A stretch of DNA of 6,232 nt, taken from contig JAIVGT010000073.1 in assembly GCA_020201485.1 (NCBI GenBank), positions 1-6,232 on the forward strand. The letters run 5' to 3'. The first letter of the stretch is position 1, and each line of letters opens with the position of its first letter. This DNA comes from Halobacteriales archaeon. Its GTDB lineage: Archaea; Thermoplasmatota; SW-10-69-26; JACQPN01; JAIVGT01. The position numbers and the translations under genes are program-made. Below, piece after piece: positions 1-5,022 of this stretch. The notes under the pieces are model-generated. The model ran no database searches. It saw nothing but the letters and a program-made list of their open reading frames with translations, and was not told the origin of the DNA.

Positions 1-1709
1 CGCTCCGCGCGAGCGCCGTCCGCGACGGCGCGGGCCGCATCGTGGGCCTGACCTTGGTCGGCCGCGACACGACCGCGGTCGAGGACGAGCAGCGGCAGCG
101 CGGGGAGGAGCTGGCGGAGGCGCGGCGCGAGGCCCAGTGCCTGCGCGACGCGGTGCGGCGCGCCGAGGACGGCGGGGTGGGCGCGGCCCAGGCCCTGGCC
201 CAGGCCACGGAGGAGCTGGCCACAGCCCGGAACCGCGCGCAGCAGGCCGAGGTCGCGCTCCGCCGCCGCGAGGGGGAGCTCCAGCTCGCGCGCGCGGACG
301 CGCACGCCGGCTCGGGGGAGGCGAGCGCAGCCCGCGCGGATGCGCAGCGCGCCGCGGAGCGCGCGCAGCGCGGCGAGCGCGAGCTGGCGCAGGCCCGGGA
401 CGAGGCGCGCGGGCTGCGCGACGAGCTCGCGCAGGCCAAGGCCGCGCCCGCCAAGGCCCAGGAGGGGCTGGCGCGTGCCCGGGAGGAGGGGACCCGCCTG
501 GCGGAGCGCGCGCAACGCGCCGAGGCCCAGCTCGCCGGGCTGCGCGAGGAGGCGCGGCACGCCGTCGAACTGGGCCGCCGCGCCGAGGCCGAGGTGGAGC
601 AGCTGCGCAAGGCCGCGCACGGCCATGATGCGGAGCTGCGCCGGGCGCGACACGACGCGGAGCGGGGCCGCGAGGCGGCGCACGCCACGGCGGAGGCGCA
701 GCGCCGCGCCGAGGCCGAGTCCCGGCGGGCCCACGACGAGGCCCGGGCCCAGGGCGAGCTCGCCCGCCGCGCGCAGCGCGAGGCGGCGCAGGCGATGGAG
801 GCGGCGAAGGCGCTGGAGGCGGGCCTGCGCAAGGCCGAGGCCGAATCGGCCCGGCTTCGGGACGAAGCCCGGAGCGCGAAGCGCGAGCACGACGCGGCCC
901 ACAAGCACGGGGAGGTCCAGGCGCGCGAGGAGCTGGCCCAGGCCCGCGCCGAGGCGCGCAAGCACGCCGATGCGTCGGCCGCGTCGGAGGCTCAGCTCCG
1001 AAAGGCGCGCGACGAGGCGGAGCGCCTCCGGGCCCAGGTGAAGGAGCTGCGCGCGGCGCCGCGCGAGGAGCCGCGCAAGCACGCCGACGCGCTGCGCCGG
1101 GCCGAGGCCGAGGCGCAGCACGCCCGCGAGGACGCGCGGCACGCCGAGCAGGCGAAGCGGGCCCAGCACGAGCTCGCCGCGGCCCGGGAGCAGCTCGCGC
1201 GCGCCGAGGAGCGGGCCAAGGCCAAGGCCGTGGAGCGCCAGGAAGCGAAGGTGCGCGCCGCGGGTGAGCTGGAGGAAGCGCGCGCCGAGGTCGAGGCGCT
1301 CCGGGAAGGCCTGCGCGGCCCTCCGCCGCGCGAGGTCCGCCGCGCCCCCTCCGAGGCCCGCCCGCTCCCGAAGGCGCGCGCCGCGCCAGCGCGCGCCGCG
1401 AAGCACGCCAAACCGAACGGCACGGGCGGCTTGTCCGACCTGGTGCTGGCGTTCCTGGAGGCCGCCCCGGACCTGCTGGCGAAGATGCACGCCGCGGCGC
1501 GGGACGGCGACGCGCGGCGCCTGGCGGACGCGGCGAAGGAGATGCGGGGCGCGAGCCTCACCTGGGGGGCCGCGGACCTGGCCGAGGCGTGCCAGGAGGC
1601 GGAGTCGCTCGCCCGGGCCGGTGGCAGGGATCTCGCCGCGCAGGTCGCGCGCTGCGACGCGCTCTGGGCCGTTGCGCGGGCCCAGCTGGAGGCGCTCGCG
1701 GGCGCGTGA
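1..1709 (+). CDS. PAS / long helical / degenerate HPt signalling protein (5' partial)
   Basis: The reading frame is open from base 3, so the true start lies upstream of the window. The GTG at 42 falls inside a PAS domain and is not a credible start. The first residues (nt 3-80) read like the last strands of a PAS domain: VRDGAGRIVG followed by GRDTT, matching the usual 'RDIT' exit motif. About 400 residues follow (nt 84-1316) made almost entirely of Ala, Arg, Glu, Gln and Leu, without Pro-Gly breaks except near nt 450; this should be a long coiled coil or single charged helix. A Pro/Arg/Lys linker (1317-1430) leads to a C-terminal four-helix HPt-like domain (1431-1700). In that domain the canonical AHxLKG phosphorylation motif reads AKEMRG, so the His is a Lys (codon 1536-1538). 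I see no kinase ATPase domain in the visible part. A role as a signalling scaffold or receiver-binding protein is inference. Alternative: a structural coiled-coil protein. Confidence 0.8.
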   Translation, partial: LRASAVRDGAGRIVGLTLVGRDTTAVEDEQRQRGEELAEARREAQCLRDAVRRAEDGGVGAAQALAQATEELATARNRAQQAEVALRRREGELQLARADAHAGSGEASAARADAQRAAERAQRGERELAQARDEARGLRDELAQAKAAPAKAQEGLARAREEGTRLAERAQRAEAQLAGLREEARHAVELGRRAEAEVEQLRKAAHGHDAELRRARHDAERGREAAHATAEAQRRAEAESRRAHDEARAQGELARRAQREAAQAMEAAKALEAGLRKAEAESARLRDEARSAKREHDAAHKHGEVQAREELAQARAEARKHADASAASEAQLRKARDEAERLRAQVKELRAAPREEPRKHADALRRAEAEAQHAREDARHAEQAKRAQHELAAAREQLARAEERAKAKAVERQEAKVRAAGELEEARAEVEALREGLRGPPPREVRRAPSEARPLPKARAAPARAAKHAKPNGTGGLSDLVLAFLEAAPDLLAKMHAAARDGDARRLADAAKEMRGASLTWGAADLAEACQEAESLARAGGRDLAAQVARCDALWAVARAQLEALAGA

Positions 1710-1728
1710 GCCGCGACCGCGCCTGCCC

Positions 1729-1743
1729 ACCAACCCTTAAATA
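1729..1743 (+). promoter_or_regulatory. TATA box and BRE of the rpo7 operon
   Basis: TTAAATA at 1737-1743 is the only AT-rich heptamer in this GC-rich gap and follows a C/A-rich stretch that could hold the TFB-recognition element. An archaeal start site is expected about 25 bases downstream, near 1765-1768. That would leave a leader of roughly 50 bases before the rpo7 ATG. It lies just after the stop of the upstream gene, so the operon appears to have its own promoter. Confidence 0.7.
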
Positions 1744-1765
1744 GGGCGTGCCCGTTGCTCCGCCC

Positions 1766-1807
1766 GGACCCGCCCAGGTCCTCCAGGCCGCACGCTCGCC
1801 CGCGTGC
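1766..1807 (+). promoter_or_regulatory. Two inverted repeats in the rpo7 leader
   Basis: GGACC (1766-1770) pairs with GGTCC (1777-1781) around loop CGCCCA. GCACGC (1790-1795) pairs with GCGTGC (1802-1807) around loop TCGCCC. Both loops are six bases and share CGCCC. The second stem ends directly before the Shine-Dalgarno sequence AGGGAG (1808-1813). In the predicted transcript the pair would fill nearly the whole leader, so control of translation is conceivable. Short complementary stretches are common by chance at this GC content. Confidence 0.35.
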
Positions 1808-1817
1808 AGGGAGCACC

Positions 1818-2480
1818 ATGTACAAGGTCATCCCCGTCACCAACACCGTCCGCATCCCGCCCAGCGAGCTGGGCTACGACCAGGACGAGGTCGTGCGGAA
1901 GCTCGTGCAGAAGAGCTTCGAGGGAAAGCTGACGAAGAAGCACGGGCTCACCGTGCTCGCCACGAACATCGTGCGCCTGGGCGAGGGCCGCGTCATCCAC
2001 GGCGACGGCGCCGTGTACCAGCGCGTCAAGTACGACGCGGTCGCGTTCAAGCCCGACGTGGGCGAGATCGTGGAAGGGCAGGTGTGCGAAGTGGTGGAGT
2101 TCGGCGCGTTCGTGCGCTTCGGGCCCCTCGATGGGCTCCTGCACATGAGCCAGATCATGAACGACTACCTCAACGTGGACCTCACGAACGAGAAGCTCCT
2201 GGGCAAGGAGTCGGGCCGCACGCTCGGCATGGGCGACAAGGTTCGTGCCCGCCTCGTCACCGTCTCCCTCAACGAGCTGAGCCCGCGCGAGAGCAAGATC
2301 GGCCTCACCATGCGCCAGCCCGGCCTGGGCAAGCCGGAGTGGCTGGACGAGGAACGCGCCCGCAAGGAGGGCCGCGTCATCGAGAAGCCGGTCGGCCGCG
2401 GCGGCGGCGGCGCGGGCAAGGGCGGCCGGGGCGGCGCGCGCGGTCCCCCGCCCGCGGAGAAGGGAGGCAAGCCGGAATGA
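1818..2480 (+). CDS. rpo7: DNA-directed RNA polymerase subunit E' (Rpo7)
   Basis: This is archaeal RNA polymerase subunit E', also called Rpo7 or RpoE1, the counterpart of eukaryotic Rpb7. With Rpo4 it forms the stalk that binds emerging RNA and aids promoter opening. The N-terminal RNP-like domain is residues 1-80: it opens MYKVIPVTNTVRIPP and carries the conserved GDGAVYQRVKYDAVAFKP stretch. An S1 RNA-binding domain runs from about residue 82 to 165 (GEIVEGQV, then FGAFVRFGPLDGLLH). ATG 1818 was chosen because the family begins with this peptide and AGGGAG sits four bases before it; the in-frame ATG at 1755 would add an unlikely, Pro/Arg-rich 21 residues and lies upstream of the expected transcript start. 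The protein has 220 residues, longer than the usual 185-195, because of a Gly/Arg/Lys-rich tail after residue 190. First gene of the operon; its stop overlaps spt4. Confidence 0.96.
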   Translation: MYKVIPVTNTVRIPPSELGYDQDEVVRKLVQKSFEGKLTKKHGLTVLATNIVRLGEGRVIHGDGAVYQRVKYDAVAFKPDVGEIVEGQVCEVVEFGAFVRFGPLDGLLHMSQIMNDYLNVDLTNEKLLGKESGRTLGMGDKVRARLVTVSLNELSPRESKIGLTMRQPGLGKPEWLDEERARKEGRVIEKPVGRGGGGAGKGGRGGARGPPPAEKGGKPE

Positions 2481-2656
2481 AGGCGTGCCGCGAGTGCCAC
2501 ATGGTCAGCGAGGCCGATGCCTGCCCGAACTGCAAGAGCACGGACCTCAGCAAGGACTGGCTCGGCTACGTGGTCGTGATGAACCACAAGAACAGCCAGA
2601 TCGCCCAGAAGATGGGCATCAAGGCGAACGGACGCTACGCGCTCAAGGTGCGGTGA
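2477..2656 (+). CDS. spt4: Transcription elongation factor Spt4 (RpoE2)
   Basis: This is a 59-residue archaeal Spt4, formerly annotated RNA polymerase subunit E''. It binds the NGN domain of Spt5, and the pair rides on RNA polymerase to raise processivity. A four-cysteine zinc site is visible: CREC at residues 4-7 and CPNC at 16-19. It is followed by the family's LSKDWLGYVVVMNHKNSQIAQKMG stretch and a GRYALKV end. The length is typical. The ATG overlaps the rpo7 stop as ATGA, and GGGAGG at 2462-2467, inside the rpo7 Gly-rich tail, is its ribosome binding site nine bases upstream. Translational coupling with rpo7 is therefore likely. The position next to rpo7 is the classical archaeal arrangement. 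Confidence 0.96.
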   Translation: MKACRECHMVSEADACPNCKSTDLSKDWLGYVVVMNHKNSQIAQKMGIKANGRYALKVR

Positions 2657-3156
2657 TGTATCGCTTGCCCGAGAACCTTCGCGCCGACCTCGCGAAGCCC
2701 CTCGGGCCCGTCCTGCAGCCGCCCGACGCCGCGGCGCAGGCGAAGCGCGCCAAGGCGCTCGCCACGGTGGGCGACGTGACCACGGAAGCCATGCTCGGCG
2801 AGGGTCTCATGCCCCGCGTCATGGTCGTGGACAACCGGACGAAGCGCGGCGCGGTGCGCGTGCACGTCCGGGAGCGCGTGCCGGAGGGCACGCCCGTCGT
2901 GCAGGTGCGCAACGAGGCCGCGACCATCAGCGAGGACCTGTGGCAGGCCGTCGCCACCGCCTGGTCCAGCAAGCAGAGCACGCTCATCGAGGTCGACGGC
3001 GAGGAGGACCTGGCCACGCTGCCGGCGGTGCTCCTCGGCCCGACGCACGGCCTCGTCGCCTACGGCCAGCCCGACCAGGGCATCGTCCTCCTCACCATCG
3101 ACGACGCGGCGCGTGGACGCGTCCGCGACCTGCTCAAGCACATGGAGGGAAGCTAA
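2656..3156 (+). CDS. GTP-dependent dephospho-CoA kinase (DUF359 family)
   Basis: This 166-residue protein belongs to the archaeal DUF359 family, shown in Thermococcus kodakarensis to phosphorylate dephospho-CoA with GTP, the last step of CoA synthesis. It is unrelated to bacterial CoaE. Family signatures seen: VGDVTTEAML at residues 38-47, PRVMVVDNRTKRG at 53-65, VDGEEDLATLP at 113-123, and YGQPDQGIVLLTID at 136-149. The segment that usually reads N-P-x-G-T-I is NEAATI here (residues 86-91). The ATG shares one base with the spt4 stop (TGATG), with AAGGTG (2645-2650) as ribosome binding site. A location between spt4 and rps24e is a common archaeal context and supports the assignment. Whether the altered motif affects activity cannot be told from sequence. 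Confidence 0.9.
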   Translation: MYRLPENLRADLAKPLGPVLQPPDAAAQAKRAKALATVGDVTTEAMLGEGLMPRVMVVDNRTKRGAVRVHVRERVPEGTPVVQVRNEAATISEDLWQAVATAWSSKQSTLIEVDGEEDLATLPAVLLGPTHGLVAYGQPDQGIVLLTIDDAARGRVRDLLKHMEGS

Positions 3157-3498
3157 GTGGACATCGAGATCCTCTCGAAGCGCGAGAACAAGCTCCTGCA
3201 GCGCCTGGAAGTGCGCTTCCGCGCCACGCACACGAAGGAGAAGACGCCCCAGCGGGACGCGATGCGGGACGCGCTCGCGAAGACGCTGGGTGGGAGCAAG
3301 GACGCCCTCGTCGTGGACGAGATGCAGAGCGAGTTCGGCCGGCCGAGCACCACCGGCTACGCCAAGCTCTACGGCAGCGTGGAGGCGGCGAAGAAGCTCG
3401 AGCCCCACCACCTGCAGCTCCGCAACAAGTTCCAGGGCGTGACGAAGAAGGTCAAGGTCGAGGCCCCGAAGGCCCCGGCGGCGAAGAAGGGGCGGTAA
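3157..3498 (+). CDS. rps24e: Small ribosomal subunit protein S24e
   Basis: This 113-residue protein is S24e of the archaeal/eukaryotic 30S/40S subunit. The fold's first strands are MDIEILSKRENKLLQRLEV, and the family signature is FGRPSTTGYAKLYGS at residues 60-74. The start is a GTG placed directly after the stop of the dephospho-CoA kinase gene (TAAGTG). GGAGGGA at 3144-3150, six bases upstream, fixes this start despite the weaker codon. Typical archaeal S24e is near 100 residues. The extra length here is a Lys/Ala/Pro tail (about residues 97-113, ending APKAPAAKKGR), which is probably disordered and may touch rRNA. The next gene begins three bases after the stop. Confidence 0.95.
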   Translation: MDIEILSKRENKLLQRLEVRFRATHTKEKTPQRDAMRDALAKTLGGSKDALVVDEMQSEFGRPSTTGYAKLYGSVEAAKKLEPHHLQLRNKFQGVTKKVKVEAPKAPAAKKGR

Positions 3499-3501
3499 GC
3501 C

Positions 3502-3789
3502 ATGGCCGACGCGAAGCCCGGCGCTCCTGCTCCGGCGAAGCCCGCCCCGGCCGGCGGCAAGCCCGGGGGGAAGCCCGGGGGGGGCAAGCCGGGCGGCGGC
3601 AAGCCGGGCGGCAAGGGCAAGGGCCCGGTCAAGGCGGCCGGGGGCAAGCGCGCCCTGTACCAGCTCGAAGGCGGGGGCGTCAAGCGCCTGCGCCGCGCCT
3701 GCCCGAAGTGCGGCCCGGGCGTGTTCCTCGCCGAGCACAAGAACCGCTTCAGCTGCGGCTCGTGCGGGTACACCGAGTTCAAGAAGTAG
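3502..3789 (+). CDS. rps27ae: Small ribosomal subunit protein S27ae with Lys/Gly/Pro N-terminal extension
   Basis: The C-terminal half (residues 50-95) is a complete archaeal S27ae: [30 protein letters not shown] with zinc ligands C67, C70, C85 and C88, ending GYTEFKK. The protein sits on the head/beak of the small subunit; the eukaryotic version is made as a ubiquitin fusion. Archaeal forms are usually 50-65 residues. Here about 48 residues of Lys, Pro, Gly and Ala precede the domain, including four KPGG(G) repeats (residues 20-37). ATG 3502 is the only ATG, and the frame starts right after rps24e; a later GTG at 3628 (Val43) would give a near-normal length of 53 residues but has no good ribosome binding site. 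The extension start is therefore likely but unproven. Last gene of the operon. Confidence 0.92.
   Translation: MADAKPGAPAPAKPAPAGGKPGGKPGGGKPGGGKPGGKGKGPVKAAGGKRALYQLEGGGVKRLRRACPKCGPGVFLAEHKNRFSCGSCGYTEFKK
3559..3612 (+). repeat. KPGG(G) tandem repeat in rps27ae
   Basis: Four consecutive units read Lys-Pro-Gly-Gly with an optional third Gly (residues 20-37). At the DNA level the units are 12 or 15 bases and include G6 (3565-3570) and G8 (3577-3584) runs. Such runs are prone to slippage and to sequencing error. The frame nevertheless continues into an intact S27ae domain. Confidence 0.8.
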
Positions 3790-3798
3790 GCCATCGCG

Positions 3799-3840
3799 GG
3801 GCGCGGCCCTCCATGCGCCCTCGTTTCTCCCTCCCTCGCC
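3799..3840 (+). terminator. Candidate terminator after rps27ae
   Basis: GGGCGC (3799-3804) can pair with GCGCCC (3815-3820) around a ten-base loop. The stem is followed at once by a pyrimidine run, TCGTTTCTCCCTCCC (3821-3835). Archaeal RNA polymerase stops mainly at T-rich stretches. In this GC-rich DNA, TTTCT is the best T cluster between the operon and the tRNA. The position, ten bases after the operon's last stop codon, fits. Confidence 0.4.
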
Positions 3841-3866
3841 CCGCAGCGCGCGCGCCGGTGCGCCGG

Positions 3867-3880
3867 GGAAAGCTTCATGC
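3867..3880 (+). promoter_or_regulatory. Promoter of tRNA-Arg
   Basis: The sequence GGAAAGCTTCATGC resembles the archaeal BRE plus TATA arrangement GAAA-x-CTTTATA, with a C in place of one T. Its centre lies about 30 bases before the first base of the tRNA, the expected spacing for a start just at or before the mature 5' end. Confidence 0.5.
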
Positions 3881-3905
3881 GCGGCGCGGCGTTGTGCCGG
3901 CCGCT

Positions 3906-3979
3906 GCCCTCATAGTCTAGCTTGGATAGGACAGGAGGCTCCGGACCTTCAGACTGGGGTTCGAATCCCCATGAGGGCG
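3906..3979 (+). tRNA. tRNA-Arg (anticodon CCG)
   Basis: A full 74-base cloverleaf folds by hand. The seven-pair acceptor stem is GCCCTCA (3906-3912) with TGAGGGC (3972-3978). The D stem is GTCT/GGAC with a ten-base loop containing GG. The anticodon stem is GGAGG/CCTTC with one G-T pair and loop CTCCGGA, which puts anticodon CCG at 3941-3943 and reads CGG as Arg. The variable loop AGAC is short. The T stem is TGGGG/CCCCA around TTCGAAT. G3979 is the discriminator base. No CCA is encoded (TCG follows) and there is no intron in the anticodon loop. CGG codons are used in neighbouring genes, as expected at this GC content. Confidence 0.95.
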
Positions 3980-4067
3980 TCGCGCAGGCAGCTCCAAGCC
4001 GCGCTTCCGGGCGGCGATGCTGCGGGGCGCGCAACGGTCCACCCCCGGCGTGGGACCCTTCCGCGAG

Positions 4068-4090
4068 ACCCTCGTCGGGTGCGTTTCTTC
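4068..4090 (+). terminator. Possible terminator downstream of tRNA-Arg
   Basis: A four-pair inverted repeat, ACCC/GGGT (4068-4080), is followed by GTTTCTTC (4083-4090). The T-rich part nearly repeats the GTTTCTCC found after rps27ae. It is the only T cluster between the tRNA and the next gene, but it lies about 100 bases past the tRNA, so the assignment is weak. Confidence 0.25.
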
Positions 4091-4112
4091 CTGGAAGAGT
4101 CGTTCAGAAGGG

Positions 4113-4120
4113 CTATCAAG
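4113..4120 (+). promoter_or_regulatory. Weak TATA-like element for the secreted-protein gene
   Basis: CTATCAAG lies with its centre about 31 bases before ATG 4147. That spacing predicts a transcript beginning within a few bases of the start codon. The preceding CAGAAGG could act as the BRE. The match to consensus is poor, and the call relies mostly on spacing and on local A+T content. Confidence 0.35.
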
Positions 4121-4146
4121 GGTCCCTCCTTCTCTCGCGCGGGAGC

Positions 4147-4965
4147 ATGGGGAACGTGCAGAGCAGCCGTCTCGCCGCAGCAGGATTCATCTTCGTACTC
4201 GTGGCCGGCCTGGCCACCGCCGCTGGTCCTCTGGGGGACCAAAAGGCCACGGGCAGCGGGCCCGTTGGCACGGACGTGACCGGCTCCCAGTCTTGGTTCA
4301 TCACCGACAACGCCGCGTGCGGCAACAGCGGCTTCCGCATGGACCGCGGCAGCGGCGCCGGCGTCGACGACATCGTCGTGCGCACGGGCAGGAACGTGAC
4401 CTTCTGCGCGAACGAGGCGGCCCTGGTCAACACCACCCTCGTCGGTGCCTTCACCGCGCAGTTCGTGTTCCGCGAGCCCCACCCGCTCATCAACGGCACG
4501 CAGGACGTGAGCATCGACCTGCTCTGCCCGCAGGTGCCCACGAACGACTACTTCACCATCCGCCTCGGCGTGTTCCACGCCGTCGCCGGCCTGTTCGAGC
4601 CCATCGCGTCCGTGGACCACGTACGCGCCTGCGAGCTGTACCAGCTCCCGGTCGCCGTCGAGGGCACGCACCTCGAAGCCGAGCTGCCCATGTTCACGAC
4701 GGGCGACGTCAGCGTCGGCTCGGCGAGCACCGAGGTCCACGTGGCGAAGGGCGACTTCCTCGCCTTGCAGCTGCAGAAGGCGGTCATGCCCGAGGTCCAG
4801 GTCGCAGCGAACCTCGTGACCGCCCCCGGCCTGGGCTCGACGGACGGCCCTTCGATGGCGACCTCGCCGCCCGCGGACCCCGGCTACCCGGTGCCCGAGC
4901 TGCCGACGATCGCCCTCGTCGGGCTGGGCGGCGTGGCGGGCGTCGTGGCCCTGCGCCGCCGCTGA
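4147..4965 (+). CDS. Secreted surface protein with C-terminal sorting-like tail
   Basis: I do not recognise a family for the body of this 272-residue protein. The N-terminus is a clear signal peptide: Arg8, then hydrophobic residues 9-26 ending ATAA before GP. The exported part has four cysteines (58, 87, 127, 162), enough for two disulfides, three N-glycosylation sequons (N83-V-T, N95-T-T, N116-G-T), and alternating hydrophobic/polar segments suggesting beta structure. The end is a short Pro-rich spacer, VPELPT (249-254), a hydrophobic stretch (255-269) and RRR. This three-part tail resembles archaeal PEF-CTERM or VPxxxP-CTERM signals processed by archaeosortases; otherwise it is a plain C-terminal membrane anchor. 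ATG 4147 was chosen because it starts the signal peptide; the frame extends upstream but there it runs into the tRNA. GGGAG lies only one base before the ATG, so leaderless translation is more likely. Confidence 0.85.
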   Translation: MGNVQSSRLAAAGFIFVLVAGLATAAGPLGDQKATGSGPVGTDVTGSQSWFITDNAACGNSGFRMDRGSGAGVDDIVVRTGRNVTFCANEAALVNTTLVGAFTAQFVFREPHPLINGTQDVSIDLLCPQVPTNDYFTIRLGVFHAVAGLFEPIASVDHVRACELYQLPVAVEGTHLEAELPMFTTGDVSVGSASTEVHVAKGDFLALQLQKAVMPEVQVAANLVTAPGLGSTDGPSMATSPPADPGYPVPELPTIALVGLGGVAGVVALRRR

Positions 4966-4970
4966 AGCGC

Positions 4971-4984
4971 GCCGCATGCGCGGC
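4971..4984 (+). other. Small hairpin after the secreted-protein gene
   Basis: GCCGC (4971-4975) and GCGGC (4980-4984) can pair around ATGC, five bases past the stop codon. There is no T tract after it. It may stabilise the 3' end, assist termination or be a chance result of GC richness. Confidence 0.25.
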
Positions 4985-4987
4985 ACA

Positions 4988-5000
4988 GCAAAGCTGATGC
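4988..5000 (+). promoter_or_regulatory. Possible promoter of the lipoprotein gene
   Basis: GCAAAGCTGATGC resembles the tRNA-Arg promoter box GGAAAGCTTCATGC and is centred about 28 bases before the GTG start. It is the least GC-rich patch in the 57-base gap. The TATA match itself is poor, and transcription from the upstream gene is an alternative. Confidence 0.3.
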
Positions 5001-5022
5001 AGCGCGAGCGCTCCTGCGCCCC

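Noticed and set aside
42..44. GTG as the start of the first gene
   Set aside because: The frame is open to the window edge, and the preceding codons encode PAS-like residues (SAVRDGAGRI), so the gene begins upstream.
1755..1817. Earlier ATG for rpo7
   Set aside because: It lies upstream of the predicted transcript start, and the family begins at MYKV; the intervening residues look like untranslated leader.
992..1855. 287-residue open frame on the - strand
   Set aside because: It is antisense to the helical/HPt gene and crosses the rpo7 promoter. Its Ala/Ser/Arg-rich content mirrors the + strand codons and shows no domain.
2635..3738. 367-residue open frame on the - strand
   Set aside because: It is antisense to the dephospho-CoA kinase, rps24e and rps27ae, all firmly identified on the + strand.
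3922..4146. Upstream extension of the secreted-protein gene
   Set aside because: It would start inside tRNA-Arg and place 75 non-conserved residues before a clear signal peptide.
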